The notes below the pieces were generated by a model. It saw only the letters and a program-made list of their open reading frames with translations, did not search any database and had not been told where the DNA came from. From positions 3,299,001-3,363,000 of the forward strand of contig NZ_CP111043.1 of NCBI RefSeq assembly GCF_026250525.1: 64,000 nt of DNA, in the 5' to 3' direction. The translations under genes were made by a program, and so were the position numbers. Below are positions 1 to 8,370 of the stretch, one piece after another. Numbering within the stretch: position 1 is the first letter of the stretch; the number at the start of each line of letters is the position of its first letter. This DNA is from Chondrinema litorale (GTDB taxonomy: Bacteria; Bacteroidota; Bacteroidia; Cytophagales; Flammeovirgaceae).

Positions 1-1234
1 TGATCCAAGTGTATTTAATAATATGGTAAAAGAAGTGAGAGAAAATAGGTATTTCCAAAGAACACCTCCAGGAGCTCGCTTTATAGATAAATCCAGAACT
101 TACCATGCTGAGTTTAACTATAACTTTATAGATTTTGAACCAATTGATATTCAAGTAGGAGGTAATGTTCGTCGTTATTCACTTTTCTCAGATGGTACTA
201 TATTTAATGAAGATCCAGAAGATGGTACTAATTTCGAAAGAATTGGTATTAATGAATACGGTTTCTATACTCAGCTATCTAAAAAAGTTTTTGATGAGAA
301 GTTAAAGCTTACCGGTTCACTTAGATACGATAAAAACCAGAACTTTAAAGGGCAAGTTACACCACGCCTTTCTGCTGTTTATAAGGTGGCAGACTTGCAT
401 AATATAAGAACTTCTTTCCAAACTGGTTTTAGAAATCCTGATACACAAGCTCAGTTTATATATTTTCCATCTAGTACAGGTATCCTACTTGGCGGAACTC
501 AAGATAATGCAGAGAGGTACGGATTGTATCATGGTGGAGCATATATTATAAATCCACTTACAGGAGAGCAAGAAACTGTTGATATAGATTATGTACAACC
601 TGAAAAGTTAAGTGCTTTTGAGATTGGTTATAAAGGTGTGTTTGATAACAAAGTGATGGTTGATATTAATTTTTATAGAAACTGGTATCGCGATTTTATC
701 AATCAGCAATTATTTTATCTAAAAAATGAATCAACACACCAAGGTGAGACTTTACCTGTAGGTACACCATTTCAGCCTTATATAAATAGTAATGCAGAGG
801 TGAGATCATTAGGGATTGGTATTGGTATTACTTATAATTTGCCAAAAGGCTATATACTGAACGGTTCATATAACTATGCTGATTTTGAATATGATGAATC
901 TTCAGAAATTGTGACTTTCAAACCGGGATTCAATACACCTCCAAATAGATTCTCATTGTCTTTTAGTAACAGAGAAATTGTAAAGAATTTAGGTTTCAAT
1001 ATTTCATATCGTTGGCAGCAACAATATTACTGGTATAATACCTGGGGCGAAGCTAATATGCCTTCTTATGGTCTTATGGATGCAGCTCTTAGTTATAAAG
1101 TGAAATCTTTAAAATCTATAATTAAAGCAGGTGGTACAAATATTTTAGGAGATGATTACCGCACGAACATAGGAGCGCCATTTGTAGGTCAGATGTATTA
1201 TATCTCTATTACCTTCGATCAATTTTTGAACTAA
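1..1234 (+). CDS. TonB-dependent receptor, C-terminal part (5' truncated by window edge)
   Basis: The reading frame is already open at base 2, so the N-terminus (signal peptide, carboxypeptidase-like domain, plug) lies outside the window and the first ATG at base 23 is internal. The visible 400-odd residues are alternating aromatic and polar beta-strand sequence typical of a 22-strand outer-membrane barrel, with SLRYDKNQNFKGQVTPRLS and FQTGFRNPDTQAQF segments characteristic of Bacteroidota TonB-dependent receptors, and a final strand ending YYISITFDQFLN. Such receptors import large or scarce ligands across the outer membrane using TonB energy. The next gene, an SGNH lipoprotein, follows within about 16 bases and is probably co-transcribed, so an esterified ligand is possible, but the ligand cannot be read from the sequence. 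Confidence 0.88.
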   Translation, partial: DPSVFNNMVKEVRENRYFQRTPPGARFIDKSRTYHAEFNYNFIDFEPIDIQVGGNVRRYSLFSDGTIFNEDPEDGTNFERIGINEYGFYTQLSKKVFDEKLKLTGSLRYDKNQNFKGQVTPRLSAVYKVADLHNIRTSFQTGFRNPDTQAQFIYFPSSTGILLGGTQDNAERYGLYHGGAYIINPLTGEQETVDIDYVQPEKLSAFEIGYKGVFDNKVMVDINFYRNWYRDFINQQLFYLKNESTHQGETLPVGTPFQPYINSNAEVRSLGIGIGITYNLPKGYILNGSYNYADFEYDESSEIVTFKPGFNTPPNRFSLSFSNREIVKNLGFNISYRWQQQYYWYNTWGEANMPSYGLMDAALSYKVKSLKSIIKAGGTNILGDDYRTNIGAPFVGQMYYISITFDQFLN

Positions 1235-1250
1235 TAAATTAGATGTGAAA

Positions 1251-2702
1251 ATGAAGAAACTTTATTTAATATATATATTATTTAGTACAGTTATTTTGTC
1301 TTCATGCGAAGATAACTTACTCGATGGCGTAACCTCAGTGCCTACAGATCCTGCAGTAGTTCCTGCTACTGCTGGTTCTGCAGATTTTTCTAATTATGTG
1401 GCGATAGGTAACTCATTAACCGCTGGTTATATGGATGGAGCGCTTTATACAAGAGGGCAATCGAATTCATTTCCAGCACAATTATCTAGCTCAATGGCAG
1501 AGATTGATGGAACTGGTACTCCTTCGAGTTCATTTAATCAACCAGATATTAATTCTGAAAATGGTTATTTTGGCATGGCTGGAACTGTGATTTTAGGTAG
1601 GTTAAAATTGAATAGTGAATCACTACCAGCACCACTTATTCCAGGTGAAATACCAACAGCATATACAGGTGAAAAGACAGAGCTAAACAATTTTGGCGTG
1701 CCGGGCATTTTACTTGGCCAACTAGTTAGTCCTGAAACAGGTAATCCAAATTCTGCATTATATAATCCGCTTTATGCACGATTTGCAACTCAGCCAGGAG
1801 TATCAACTATTTTAGGAGATGCTTTATCTACTTTGCCATCATTTTTTACTTTATGGATAGGAAGTAATGATGTACTAGGATATGCCATTTCGGGAGCAAC
1901 GAATGAAGCAATCTTTACCGACCCAACCACTTTTGAATATTTATATTCACAAGTATTACAATCAGTTTTGGTTACAGGGGCAAAAGGAGTTGTAGCAAAT
2001 ATTCCAAGCATTACTGATATTCCTTTCTTTAATACAATTGGATATAATTTTTTGACTTTGGATTCAGCAACAGCAGTACAATTAAATGCTGGTTATGCAG
2101 AATTTAATGGTGGAATTCAATTGTATAACTCTACTCCAGGTTTACCAGAGAGCCAACAAAGACCAACAGTAAGTTTTCAAGAAGGTGCAAATGCATTTTT
2201 AATTGAAGATGAAGATTTGCCAGATTTAACAGCATTTGGAATTCCAAGTATAAGACAAATGACAGAAGACGAAATGGTAGGCATGATTGTACCTCAAGAT
2301 TCTATTTCAATTTGGCTTATGAATGGAGAAGGTATTCCAGACGAATATATACTTACATCTGTTGAAATTGAAGAGATAAGTCAAAGAGTAATCGATCTAA
2401 ATACAATTATTGCTAATTTGGTTACAAGTCTGGGAGGTGATAATGTGGGTTTAGTAGATATCAATTCTATTTTTCAAAATTTTGCTAGTAGTGGTATTAC
2501 TAGATATTATGATGTTACGGTTGATGCTACCTTAGCTCCACCATTTGGATTATTTTCATTAGATGGTGTACATCCTAATTCGCGAGGAAATGCTTTTGTA
2601 GCAAATCAATTTATTGATGTAATAAACTCAAAGTTTAATGCTACTTTACCATATGTAGAGTTAGAAGCAGTACCAATCAATGATTTTCCGCCTACAAATT
2701 GA
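1251..2702 (+). CDS. SGNH/GDSL-family lipolytic lipoprotein
   Basis: Predicted surface or periplasmic ester hydrolase. A short hydrophobic leader ends in the lipobox LSSC with Cys about residue 19. Block I is GNSLTAG near residue 53, a common Bacteroidota variant of GDSL carrying the nucleophilic Ser. Block III-like IGSND lies near residue 202, and the catalytic Asp/His pair is in DGVHPN near residue 437. Length (about 483 residues) is larger than classical SGNH enzymes, as is usual for lipoprotein members of this phylum. An in-frame GTG sits at 1245, but ATG 1251 gives a cleaner signal peptide. It directly follows the TonB-dependent receptor and ends before a strong terminator, so the two probably form the end of one operon. 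Substrate unknown. Confidence 0.85.
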   Translation: MKKLYLIYILFSTVILSSCEDNLLDGVTSVPTDPAVVPATAGSADFSNYVAIGNSLTAGYMDGALYTRGQSNSFPAQLSSSMAEIDGTGTPSSSFNQPDINSENGYFGMAGTVILGRLKLNSESLPAPLIPGEIPTAYTGEKTELNNFGVPGILLGQLVSPETGNPNSALYNPLYARFATQPGVSTILGDALSTLPSFFTLWIGSNDVLGYAISGATNEAIFTDPTTFEYLYSQVLQSVLVTGAKGVVANIPSITDIPFFNTIGYNFLTLDSATAVQLNAGYAEFNGGIQLYNSTPGLPESQQRPTVSFQEGANAFLIEDEDLPDLTAFGIPSIRQMTEDEMVGMIVPQDSISIWLMNGEGIPDEYILTSVEIEEISQRVIDLNTIIANLVTSLGGDNVGLVDINSIFQNFASSGITRYYDVTVDATLAPPFGLFSLDGVHPNSRGNAFVANQFIDVINSKFNATLPYVELEAVPINDFPPTN

Positions 2703-2733
2703 TTTTTTAATGATTTACTTTTTAAAAGAATAG

Positions 2734-2764
2734 AAAAAAGAGGCTTTTTGAAGCCTCTTTTTTC
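2734..2764 (+). terminator. Rho-independent terminator after the receptor/SGNH operon
   Basis: AAAAAAGAGGCTT pairs with AAGCCTCTTTTTT around a loop of about four bases, followed by a T-rich run. It lies about 30 bases after the SGNH gene stop. Confidence 0.85.
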
Positions 2765-2868
2765 TTTCAGTATTACTAAAAAAACATGTAATATTTATAT
2801 GATTTCGATTATAAATTTTTTTAGGTTAATAGATTTAAACTATTCTTAGTTTCTCCTTATTTTTCTTA

Positions 2869-2876
2869 TAAATTTG
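2869..2876 (+). promoter_or_regulatory. Candidate Bacteroidota -7 element (TAAATTTG)
   Basis: TAAATTTG matches the TAnnTTTG -7 consensus of Bacteroidota primary sigma factors and lies about 38 bases before the ATG of the 54-residue gene at 2915. No convincing -33 TTTG is present at 19-21 bases upstream, so the call rests on one half-site. Confidence 0.4.
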
Positions 2877-2914
2877 CACTTTCATTATTGTAGATCGAGC
2901 TAAATAACAAAGAG

Positions 2915-3079
2915 ATGACTAAGAAACAGAAAAAAGAAATGGTTAATTTTTTTAGAGAGATGGATGCTAAAATTGAAGCTAAGGAAGAAAAGCAAAAAGT
3001 TTTAGCTGAACAAAATCCTCATTTCCCTACAACAAAGTCTTCTAAAAAAGAAACAGGAGAATTAGTAAATGTTTTTTGA
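2915..3079 (+). CDS. Small hypothetical protein, 54 residues, Lys/Glu-rich
   Basis: An uninterrupted ATG-to-TGA frame begins MTKKQKKEMVNFFREMDAK and continues as a highly charged, probably helical peptide. It has no signal peptide or membrane segment. It lies between a terminator (2734-2764) and the cyclophilin gene, with a TAnnTTTG element at a sensible distance upstream, so it looks like an independent transcription unit rather than a chance frame. I do not recognise a family. The charged composition could also arise by chance in A-rich DNA, so confidence is moderate. Confidence 0.45.
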   Translation: MTKKQKKEMVNFFREMDAKIEAKEEKQKVLAEQNPHFPTTKSSKKETGELVNVF

Positions 3080-3253
3080 TTCTCAAACATTACGTATCAC
3101 ATCTTATAATTGTGTCAACTTAGATTGATTCCTGCCACCGCTACTTCTAAACTAAAGCATTTATTATATTACATACCCCTTCCTAAAAAGTTTGGGTATT
3201 TTTTATGTCTTTAATTTAAATAGTAAGGTTTTTTACTGCTTAGTTGGATTAGA

Positions 3254-3261
3254 TATATTTG
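3254..3261 (+). promoter_or_regulatory. Candidate -7 element (TATATTTG) before the cyclophilin gene
   Basis: TATATTTG fits TAnnTTTG and lies about 52 bases before ATG 3313. No clear -33 element at standard spacing. The octamer is expected fairly often by chance in DNA this AT-rich. Confidence 0.3.
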
Positions 3262-3312
3262 CTTAGGTAATTCAAAATAAACTTGATATAATTTATAAAG
3301 TTGAAATTTAAT

Positions 3313-4095
3313 ATGACTTATAAAATATACCTTTTAGGTATTTTGTGTCTTTTGTTAGTTGGTTGTAGTGAGGGAGGTGATAAAGATGATTCAGGAAACT
3401 CAAAAGATAAATCGGAAAAAGAAAAAGTAAAAAAACAGAAGAAGGTAGAAGATAATACTGTTTTAACTGACAAAAATGTAGTTTCTTTTCTTACGGAATA
3501 TGCTAAGGAAAATCCTGAAGATCAGGTTATAATGAAAACTTCACTGGGAGATATAAAAATTAAGCTGTATGAAAATACCCCTTTGCATAGAGCTAATTTT
3601 ATTCGTCTTGCAAAAAAAGATTTCTACGACAACACTTTATTTTATAGAGTTATAAAGGGTTTTGTTGTTCAAGGAGGAGGGTCAGATGATTTGGCCCATG
3701 GCAGAAAGAAAAGAAAAATTGGTAAGTATAACATACCAGCAGAGTTTAAGAGTGGTAATATTCATAAAAAAGGTGCCTTAGCTGCAGCAAGGAACTACGA
3801 AAATAACCCAGATAAAAAATCCAATCCCTTTGATTTTTATTTTGTACATGGTCAGCAATACGATAAATTAACATTAGATGCAATGGCAGATGAAAAAGGG
3901 ATAACTTTTTCTGAAAAACAAAAGACTGCTTATTTGAACATTGGTGGTGCTCCACATCTTGATGGAGAGCATACAGTTTTTGGAGAAGTGATTGAAGGAT
4001 TAGATATTATTGATGAAATAGCATCTAAAGAAGTAGGAGAAGGTGATTGGCCAGTAGAGAATGTATATATTGAGTCGATTGAAATTGTAAAGTAA
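3313..4095 (+). CDS. Cyclophilin-type peptidyl-prolyl isomerase, lipoprotein
   Basis: Predicted to catalyse cis-trans isomerisation of proline peptide bonds and help fold proteins in the envelope. A lipoprotein leader ends in LVGC (Cys about residue 18). A Lys/Glu/Asp-rich linker follows, then a cyclophilin domain from about residue 72 that opens with MKTSLGDIKIKLYE. The core LFYRVIKGFVVQGG retains the catalytic Arg and the Gln-Gly-Gly of the active site, and FGEVIEGLDIIDEIA is the usual C-terminal signature. The window offers an in-frame TTG at 3301, but ATG 3313 places the signal peptide correctly. The next gene starts 26 bases downstream on the same strand and may be co-transcribed. Confidence 0.9.
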   Translation: MTYKIYLLGILCLLLVGCSEGGDKDDSGNSKDKSEKEKVKKQKKVEDNTVLTDKNVVSFLTEYAKENPEDQVIMKTSLGDIKIKLYENTPLHRANFIRLAKKDFYDNTLFYRVIKGFVVQGGGSDDLAHGRKKRKIGKYNIPAEFKSGNIHKKGALAAARNYENNPDKKSNPFDFYFVHGQQYDKLTLDAMADEKGITFSEKQKTAYLNIGGAPHLDGEHTVFGEVIEGLDIIDEIASKEVGEGDWPVENVYIESIEIVK

Positions 4096-4121
4096 TTAGT
4101 ACATCTTTTTATAGAATTAAG

Positions 4122-4667
4122 TTGAGAAAGAGAGTATTTAATAGAGACGCTTTTGAGCATTTTTTGCAACAACAAGAAAAGCAAGAATTGGTAGAGCAAT
4201 TAGGTGATTTGTTTGAGCGGTTTGAGGTTGTATCTGATTATTATAAGATGGCTTTACGATCAGGTAGACGAGAGGTTTTAGAAAAATATAAAGACAAAAT
4301 TGAAGATGAGTTTATCATAGAAGATGATGAAGGAAACCTTCTTGAACCAGATACTGATAAAATTTCAATAATTCTTAATGAGTTTGAGATGTTGAATCCT
4401 AAAACAAATCATCTTGTAGAAATAATCTGTTTCTCGATTGAATTAGTAGGCGATTTTGAAGAAGAAACAGATGAAATATTAGATGATAACTTTTACGTTT
4501 TCTTTGAAGAATTGCTAGCCGAATTGCTTCAAAAACTTGAAGTACAAAATCAATTAAAAAAATTCAGAATATACATTTGTGAGATTATTCTTTCAATTGC
4601 AGATAAATCTAGTTTCAGAGAGGAACTGGAAAATATCTTTCATGACTTTTATGATGAAATAAAATAA
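4122..4667 (+). CDS. Hypothetical acidic protein, 181 residues
   Basis: Frame opens at TTG 4122 (residues MRKRVFNRDAFEHFLQQQ); the next in-frame ATG is about 40 residues in, so the TTG is the likely start. The protein is cytosolic by appearance, with no signal peptide or membrane segment. It is rich in Glu, Asp and Leu and probably all-helical, with a stretch near the middle (EEETDEILDDNFYVFFEELLAE, split by hydrophobics) suggesting a helical bundle. It lies just after the cyclophilin gene and ends at a bidirectional terminator. I do not recognise the family and assign no function. Confidence 0.65.
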   Translation: MRKRVFNRDAFEHFLQQQEKQELVEQLGDLFERFEVVSDYYKMALRSGRREVLEKYKDKIEDEFIIEDDEGNLLEPDTDKISIILNEFEMLNPKTNHLVEIICFSIELVGDFEEETDEILDDNFYVFFEELLAELLQKLEVQNQLKKFRIYICEIILSIADKSSFREELENIFHDFYDEIK

Positions 4668-4698
4668 AAAAGGAGGTCTTGAAATTAGCCTCCTTTTT
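4666..4698. terminator. Bidirectional terminator between convergent genes
   Basis: AAAAAAGGAGG pairs with CCTCCTTTTT around a 12-base loop. A-run on one side and T-run on the other let it serve the genes ending at 4667 (+) and 4715 (-). Confidence 0.75.
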
Positions 4699-4714
4699 GG
4701 TTAAGTAGAAGTAA

Positions 4715-5635
4715 TTATCTACCTCTATATTTTGCAGTATAACGGCTTGTGCCGATTATATAACTGATTTTGAAAGTAGTAGCTAGGTACATATCAGTAG
4801 CAGAACCACCTCTACCTTTTCCTGCAAGTTGTTCTGCGGTTTTAGATGTTTGAATTGCACCAGGTTCTCTTAATGCTTCTGTCATCATTGCACGTTCTTC
4901 GCTACCTCTGTATGCCATTGCTAATGCTAATTCACTCATCCCCTCGGTATTTTCAGGAATAGTTGCACTTACATCATCTAAATAATCTGTAAATGCATAT
5001 CTCAACACCATTTCTGCACTAAAGTCTATATTAGGACTGACTTTATATCTAATACCTGCTCCAAGCGGTACTGAAATTGCTATTGGTGAGTAATTTACAC
5101 CTTCTGTTTGTAAGTTTCTAAGGTTAACCCAAGTTCCTCCAAGGTCGTATGGTGTTTTAGCTTGGGGATTAAAATAAGTAGCTGCAACTCCAATAGTAAA
5201 GTATGGGATTGGAATTTTAGGTCTTTTATAGAAATAGCTGTTATTTCTAAATAAATCTATTACTACTGCTCCTGAAACTTCTACCATTCGAGTTCTAAAG
5301 TGAAGGTTTCTTGTATATCTACCAGTACCACCTCCTTCACTATCATAAAAATCATTATTGTAATCGTCTCCTGAAATAGCGCCATACATGATACCGTATC
5401 GACTAGAGATAAAAGAGCCAACTTTTTTTTCAGCTGTAAATCCTATACCAACTCTCGATTGCTTAAAGTCAATGCTTGCAAATCCAGTAGAAGGAGTGAT
5501 GTCGCCAAAGTAGTTAAGCATACTTACTGACCCGCCTAAGCTCCAGTATTGTTTTCGGGCATTATATCTTTGTGCATTTGCCCACTGCACAGAAAAAAGT
5601 AACAGCAATGCTATTGCAAATCGTAAATTTTTCAT
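4715..5635 (-). CDS. PorG-like DUF6089 outer-membrane beta-barrel protein
   Basis: An N-terminal signal peptide (MKNLRFAIALLLLFSVQWANAQ) is followed by a small barrel. The early segment LGGSVSMLNYFGDITPS and the mid-protein YFTIGVAATYFNPQAK resemble DUF6089/PorG proteins, which in other Bacteroidota form an outer-membrane part of the type IX secretion machinery. At 306 residues it is somewhat longer than small PorG proteins: a loop around residues 225-280 rich in Ala, Glu and Gly looks like an insertion near the C-terminus. It is transcribed alone, convergent with the preceding gene. Assignment to the T9SS itself is inferred from family resemblance; a general DUF6089 porin-like role is the alternative. 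Confidence 0.7.
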   Translation of the reverse strand: MKNLRFAIALLLLFSVQWANAQRYNARKQYWSLGGSVSMLNYFGDITPSTGFASIDFKQSRVGIGFTAEKKVGSFISSRYGIMYGAISGDDYNNDFYDSEGGGTGRYTRNLHFRTRMVEVSGAVVIDLFRNNSYFYKRPKIPIPYFTIGVAATYFNPQAKTPYDLGGTWVNLRNLQTEGVNYSPIAISVPLGAGIRYKVSPNIDFSAEMVLRYAFTDYLDDVSATIPENTEGMSELALAMAYRGSEERAMMTEALREPGAIQTSKTAEQLAGKGRGGSATDMYLATTFKISYIIGTSRYTAKYRGR

Positions 5636-6190
5636 TCTAAAAATATTACAGGTTGAAATAATCTTTAAACCAAAAATCCTATTTAAGTAGCTAGTATCAG
5701 TTATATCTATTGAAAGTGAACAAATAAAAAGAGCATGCTTTATTGTTTCTATTAATTTTTATTAGTAACTGCTTTTATTATTTTTTATTGAATTACTTAA
5801 GCAGGTTGTAAAAAAAAAGATATACAGCTTCTTAAAAACTATGCTGAATAACGTTGCGCATTATTCTATTGTATATAGAAATCATTGTATATAGTATTCC
5901 ACTTTTTTTTTATCTGAATTAGATTGTAAGAAAAAGCATTGAAAAAGGTTTTTTAATATGGGCTTTTATTACGTTTTACCTTTAAATTCAATAAAATGGA
6001 AGATGGATAATTTTAAACATGTTAAATATTTTGATTTTTTGAAGTAAGTATCCTCTTATAAGTAAATAAGGAATTCTAAAAAACGGTATAAGAAATATTT
6101 AAGATATCATGTACTATTATTTCTTATAGGAAAAGAATTTTAGTTATATTTATTAGTAAAGCATATTGTTTTCAACCAAAATATTCAAAA
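5636..6190. other. Gene-free AT-rich gap of about 555 bases
   Basis: No frame longer than about 30 codons looks coding. It holds the upstream region of the PorG-like gene, a 16-base tandem repeat at 5868-5899, and the presumed promoter of the small membrane protein at 6191. I see no RNA gene or terminator in it. Confidence 0.6.
5868..5899. repeat. Two tandem 16-base units sharing ATTGTATATAG
   Basis: ATTGTATATAG occurs at 5868-5878 and again at 5884-5894, giving a 16-base period with 13 of 16 bases alike. It lies in the gap between divergent genes and could be a regulator-binding site or a chance AT-rich duplication. Confidence 0.5.
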
Positions 6191-6322
6191 ATGAAAAATA
6201 TCTCTCAGGAAAAGACAGATGAATGGATAATAAGAATAGCTACAGTATCGGGTTATTTGTTATCTTTTATCTTAGGGCTTCTATATTTTAACGATCTTAT
6301 AGAAAACAGTGTGACTCATTAA
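6191..6322 (+). CDS. Small single-pass membrane protein, 43 residues
   Basis: An ATG-to-TAA frame encodes a polar N-terminal part (MKNISQEKTDEWIIRIATV) followed by one hydrophobic segment (about residues 20-36, SGYLLSFILGLLYF) and a short polar tail. The layout is that of a bona fide small membrane protein rather than a random frame. It lies just ahead of the ornithine cyclodeaminase-like gene, 61 bases before its ATG. No family is recognised. Confidence 0.45.
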   Translation: MKNISQEKTDEWIIRIATVSGYLLSFILGLLYFNDLIENSVTH

Positions 6323-6323
6323 A

Positions 6324-6331
6324 TATATTTG
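6324..6331 (+). promoter_or_regulatory. Candidate -7 element (TATATTTG)
   Basis: TATATTTG matches TAnnTTTG and lies 52 bases before ATG 6384, immediately after the stop codon of the small membrane protein. No clear -33 partner. Confidence 0.3.
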
Positions 6332-6383
6332 CTAGTATTAGTTGTTCGGAGTTTTTAAGTTTTATCTTTTGAGTCAAATTATA

Positions 6384-7343
6384 ATGACTAAAATTTTTAA
6401 TCTGGAAGAAATTAAGGAGGCAGTAAAGCAAATTAACCTTATTTCGGGAATTGAAAATGGATTTATTGCTTTTTCAGAAGGGAAAGTAACTGTACCACCA
6501 GTTGGAGAAATGTTATTTGATGAGCCTCCTGGAGAAGTACATATTAAGTATGGTTATGTCGATGAGGATGATGTTTATGTGATTAAAATAGCCTCTGGGT
6601 TTTATGATAATCCTGCAATTGGATTATCTTCAGCAAATGGAGTTATGTTAGTTTTTAGCAAAAAAACTGGAGAACTCTTAGCCATATTATTAGATGAAGG
6701 CTATCTAACATCTGTAAGAACTGCTGTAGCAGGTGCAATAGTTGCCAAATACCTTGCACCTAAATCAATTGAGAAAATTGGTATAATTGGTACAGGTATC
6801 CAAGCGAGACAGCAATTAGAATATCTGGAAAAAGTAACTGACTGTAAAGATGTGTTAGTTTGGGGTAGAAATAAAAAGCATGCAAAAGAGTATGCTGTAG
6901 AGATGAATAAAAAAGGATTTAATGTATCAGTAAGTAGTGATACAGCAGATATTGGTCGTAATTGCAATTTAATTATAACCACAACATCTGCAGCCGAACC
7001 TGTACTTATTGATAAACATATAAAAAGAGGTACTCATATTACTGCAGTTGGATCTGATACTTCAGAAAAAAATGAGCTAGAATCTTTAATCTTAGCCAAA
7101 GCTGATTTAGTTGTGACTGATAGCCTAGAACAATGTAGAAGTAGAGGTGAAATTTTTCAGGCTTGGATTAATGGTCTTATTTCAGATAGTAATGTTGTTG
7201 AATTAGGTAATGTAATTAAAGATAAATCATTTCATAGAGCTAATGAAAATCAGTTAACTGTGGCAGATTTAACAGGTGTAGTCATTCAAGATATCCAAAT
7301 AGCCAAAGCTGTGTATAGATATCTAAATGAGAATTCTAAATAA
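6384..7343 (+). CDS. Ornithine cyclodeaminase / mu-crystallin family protein
   Basis: Predicted NAD(P)-dependent enzyme of the OCD/mu-crystallin family; members include ornithine cyclodeaminase, alanine dehydrogenase and ketimine reductases. The family hallmark TSVRTAVAGAIVAKYLAP is near residue 109, followed by a Rossmann dinucleotide motif GIIGTGIQARQQLEYL near residue 133. Length (319 residues) is normal. An in-frame TTG at 6342 would add 14 residues, but ATG 6384 starts a family-like N-terminus. It ends directly against the convergent SMP-30-like gene with no intervening base. Substrate cannot be fixed; ornithine to proline conversion is only one option. Confidence 0.85.
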   Translation: MTKIFNLEEIKEAVKQINLISGIENGFIAFSEGKVTVPPVGEMLFDEPPGEVHIKYGYVDEDDVYVIKIASGFYDNPAIGLSSANGVMLVFSKKTGELLAILLDEGYLTSVRTAVAGAIVAKYLAPKSIEKIGIIGTGIQARQQLEYLEKVTDCKDVLVWGRNKKHAKEYAVEMNKKGFNVSVSSDTADIGRNCNLIITTTSAAEPVLIDKHIKRGTHITAVGSDTSEKNELESLILAKADLVVTDSLEQCRSRGEIFQAWINGLISDSNVVELGNVIKDKSFHRANENQLTVADLTGVVIQDIQIAKAVYRYLNENSK

Positions 7344-8297
7344 TTAATGGGGCAAAACTATCCCTTTATTTTGGGTTTTAATTTTATAAACATTGCCTCC
7401 AGAAGCAACTATTAGTTCATTGCTGTTATTACCAGTAAATGCAACATTAAATGCGGTTTCTGGCATTTGAAAATAATCTATTTTTTCACCTTTAATTGGA
7501 TCAATAACATATACACCTGTAGTTTCTTTTTCACCAGCAGCTCCATATATTAATCCTGATTGGTCCATACACATACCATCAATTCCTCTATTTGGAGAAA
7601 AATCATATATAACTTTATCATTTGAAACTTCACCATCAACAGAAAGATCATATTGATGTAATTGTTGAGTTCCCCGATCAGATACATAAAGTTTACTTTG
7701 GTCGGGAGTAATCAATATTCCGTTTGGCCTTTGTAAGTCAGAAATTATTAAAACAACTTCTCCTGACAGATCAATTCTGTAAACTCCACTAACTGGTTGA
7801 GATTTTTCGGTTTGTGGTTTTCCATAATAAGGATCAGTAAAATACACTCGCCCTTTTTTGTCAACACAAATGTCATTGGGAGCTATAAATCGATTGCCAT
7901 TATATATATCGGCAAGTACAGTTACTGAATCTTTGTTTTCTATTCTTACGATTCTTCTTAAAGCAGCACTTGGGGCTTGTGGAAAGTTGTCTGCTCCAGA
8001 TTGACAAAGCAACATTTTTCCATTGTTATCAAAAGTAATTCCATTAGTAACACCCGCTGGGTGTAAAAATACACTTACATTTCCGGTAGTATCAATCTTA
8101 CTTATTTTGTTTCCAGGCTGATCTGAAAAATAAATATTTCCTTGTTTGTCTATGGCTGGGCCCTCAGCAAGAGTGCTGTTAGAAGCTAAAAGTTGGAGTT
8201 GAAATGTTCTGTCAAATACGCCTTTAGAAGACTGGGTATTACAGCTAGTTAAAGCAATTACTAATGCAATGAATTTGATTTTTAGTAATAGTTTCAT
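7344..8297 (-). CDS. SMP-30/gluconolactonase-like beta-propeller lipoprotein
   Basis: Six-bladed propeller enzyme of the SMP-30/gluconolactonase/LRE type, likely a lactonase or related hydrolase in the periplasm. The leader ends in LTSC (Cys about residue 19). Characteristic strands include LAEGPAIDKQGNIYFSDQ near residue 42, APNDICVDKKGRVYFTDPYYG near residue 140 with the metal-binding Asn-Asp pair, and RPNGILITPDQSKLYVSD near residue 190. Length is usual. The stop codon abuts that of the convergent upstream gene. Substrate unknown. Confidence 0.85.
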   Translation of the reverse strand: MKLLLKIKFIALVIALTSCNTQSSKGVFDRTFQLQLLASNSTLAEGPAIDKQGNIYFSDQPGNKISKIDTTGNVSVFLHPAGVTNGITFDNNGKMLLCQSGADNFPQAPSAALRRIVRIENKDSVTVLADIYNGNRFIAPNDICVDKKGRVYFTDPYYGKPQTEKSQPVSGVYRIDLSGEVVLIISDLQRPNGILITPDQSKLYVSDRGTQQLHQYDLSVDGEVSNDKVIYDFSPNRGIDGMCMDQSGLIYGAAGEKETTGVYVIDPIKGEKIDYFQMPETAFNVAFTGNNSNELIVASGGNVYKIKTQNKGIVLPH

Positions 8298-8370
8298 GAA
8301 ATTAAAGTGTATTTATTGATGATCTTGTCAATTAATTCTAGTTCGAAATTTAGTTTAATATTTTTTATAA

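Noticed and set aside
5958..6047. A 29-codon frame in the gap after the PorG-like gene
   Set aside because: No signal, motif or promoter supports it; AT-rich chance frame is likely.
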